Of a stretch of 64,000 nucleotides of DNA, positions 63,908 through 64,000 are shown piece after piece. Made by a program: the position numbers and the translations under genes. The notes under the pieces were generated by a model. That model saw only the letters and a list, made by a program, of their open reading frames with translations. It made no database searches and was not told where the DNA came from. The first letter of the stretch is position 1; each line of letters starts with the position of its first letter. Origin of the DNA: Runella limosa DSM 17973 (lineage in GTDB: Bacteria > Bacteroidota > Bacteroidia > Cytophagales > Spirosomataceae); the NCBI RefSeq assembly GCF_000482465.1, contig NZ_KI519426.1:251662-315661 (forward strand). The letters are read 5' to 3'.

Positions 63908-64000
63908 CAGTTGTGCGTAGTGTTCGATAGAACACTGCGTACTAAGAATAGATGGCAGTTTTTAACTGCCCGACCAACTTGGAATATCAACCAAATAACC
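63908..64000 (+). repeat. Inter-cassette repeat D (runs to the window edge)
   Basis: CAGTTGTGCGTAGTGTTC-GATA-GAACACTGCG hairpin, TACTAAGAATAGATG and hairpin GGCAGTT-TTT-AACTGCC (63954-63970). It suggests that another cassette follows beyond the window. Confidence 0.75.

Noticed and set aside
56641..64000. Integron cassette array with attC sites
   Set aside because: The spacers have hairpins and occur after each gene pair, but I see neither the attC core sites nor an integrase gene. All cassettes also share a coding header, which integron cassettes do not.
53676..64000. Diversity-generating retroelement or CRISPR
   Set aside because: No reverse transcriptase, no adenine-biased variable copy and no short spaced repeats are present. 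Variation is by whole domains.

Overview
The window looks like part of the chromosome of a Bacteroidota bacterium, most likely of the order Cytophagales (Runella/Spirosoma-like; inference). The reasons are a TonB-dependent receptor paired with a DUF4249 lipoprotein, a LytS-type kinase with TPR repeats next to a LytTR regulator, DUF4175, DUF2027-Smr and DUF1361 proteins, many exported peptidases, and few Shine-Dalgarno sequences. Most of the window is ordinary, well-packed chromosome. The last 10 kb is a lower-GC accessory region.

Layout. 1-7.9 kb: the 5' part of an exported leucine-rich-repeat protein, a penicillin-acylase-type amidase, a large DUF4175 coiled-coil membrane protein and a small secreted protein. 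8.3-15.3 kb: a co-directional set of largely uncharacterised envelope genes (OmpA-like protein, two tandem membrane-anchored helix-hairpin-helix paralogues, a small Cys-rich exported protein, a coiled-coil membrane protein, a zinc-phospholipase-C-fold protein and a protein with an Ig-like domain). 15.4-17.7 kb: an exported enolase-superfamily dehydratase and an exported RraA-family protein. 17.9-26.7 kb: an Old Yellow Enzyme remnant, a TPR-like protein, a LytS/LytTR two-component pair, an exported protein resembling the ribosomal L7/L12 C-terminal domain, a Uma2 nuclease, an M48 protease translationally coupled to an S9 dipeptidyl peptidase, and a nucleoside transporter. 26.9-53.3 kb: central metabolism and housekeeping (aconitase, tRNA-Arg, beta-oxidation enzyme, TonB receptor/DUF4249, oligopeptidase, TerC, a frameshifted EamA transporter, M14 carboxypeptidase, Smr, RecQ, SucC, DeoR regulator, NudK, BadF-type sugar kinase, LipB, cytochrome P450).

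53.7-64 kb: the most unusual region. Four toxin-like genes in tandem share an almost identical block of about 155 bp (translated as ...VLLPMGVTQNVAVTFDN..., ending in LLDVD), followed by a diverged helical pre-toxin part and then unrelated C-terminal domains: a zinc-phospholipase-like domain, an EndoU-like nuclease, a restriction-endonuclease fold and a DGGH-type DNA/RNA nuclease. Each is followed by a small candidate immunity gene. A fifth, headless toxin tip with its own small gene lies between cassettes. The spacers between cassettes are themselves repeated and contain conserved hairpins, one with a compensatory base-pair change. None of the cassette genes has a signal peptide, and most lack a convincing start. 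I therefore infer a store of silent, exchangeable toxin/immunity cassettes that serves a full-length secreted parent gene outside the window.

Intergenic regions carry two families of perfect hairpins (arms CTTCCCGAAAGTT and CTTCCCAAGTTT) that recur at gene ends and probably act as terminators. Function calls are from reading the sequence and knowledge of the families. No database search was possible.
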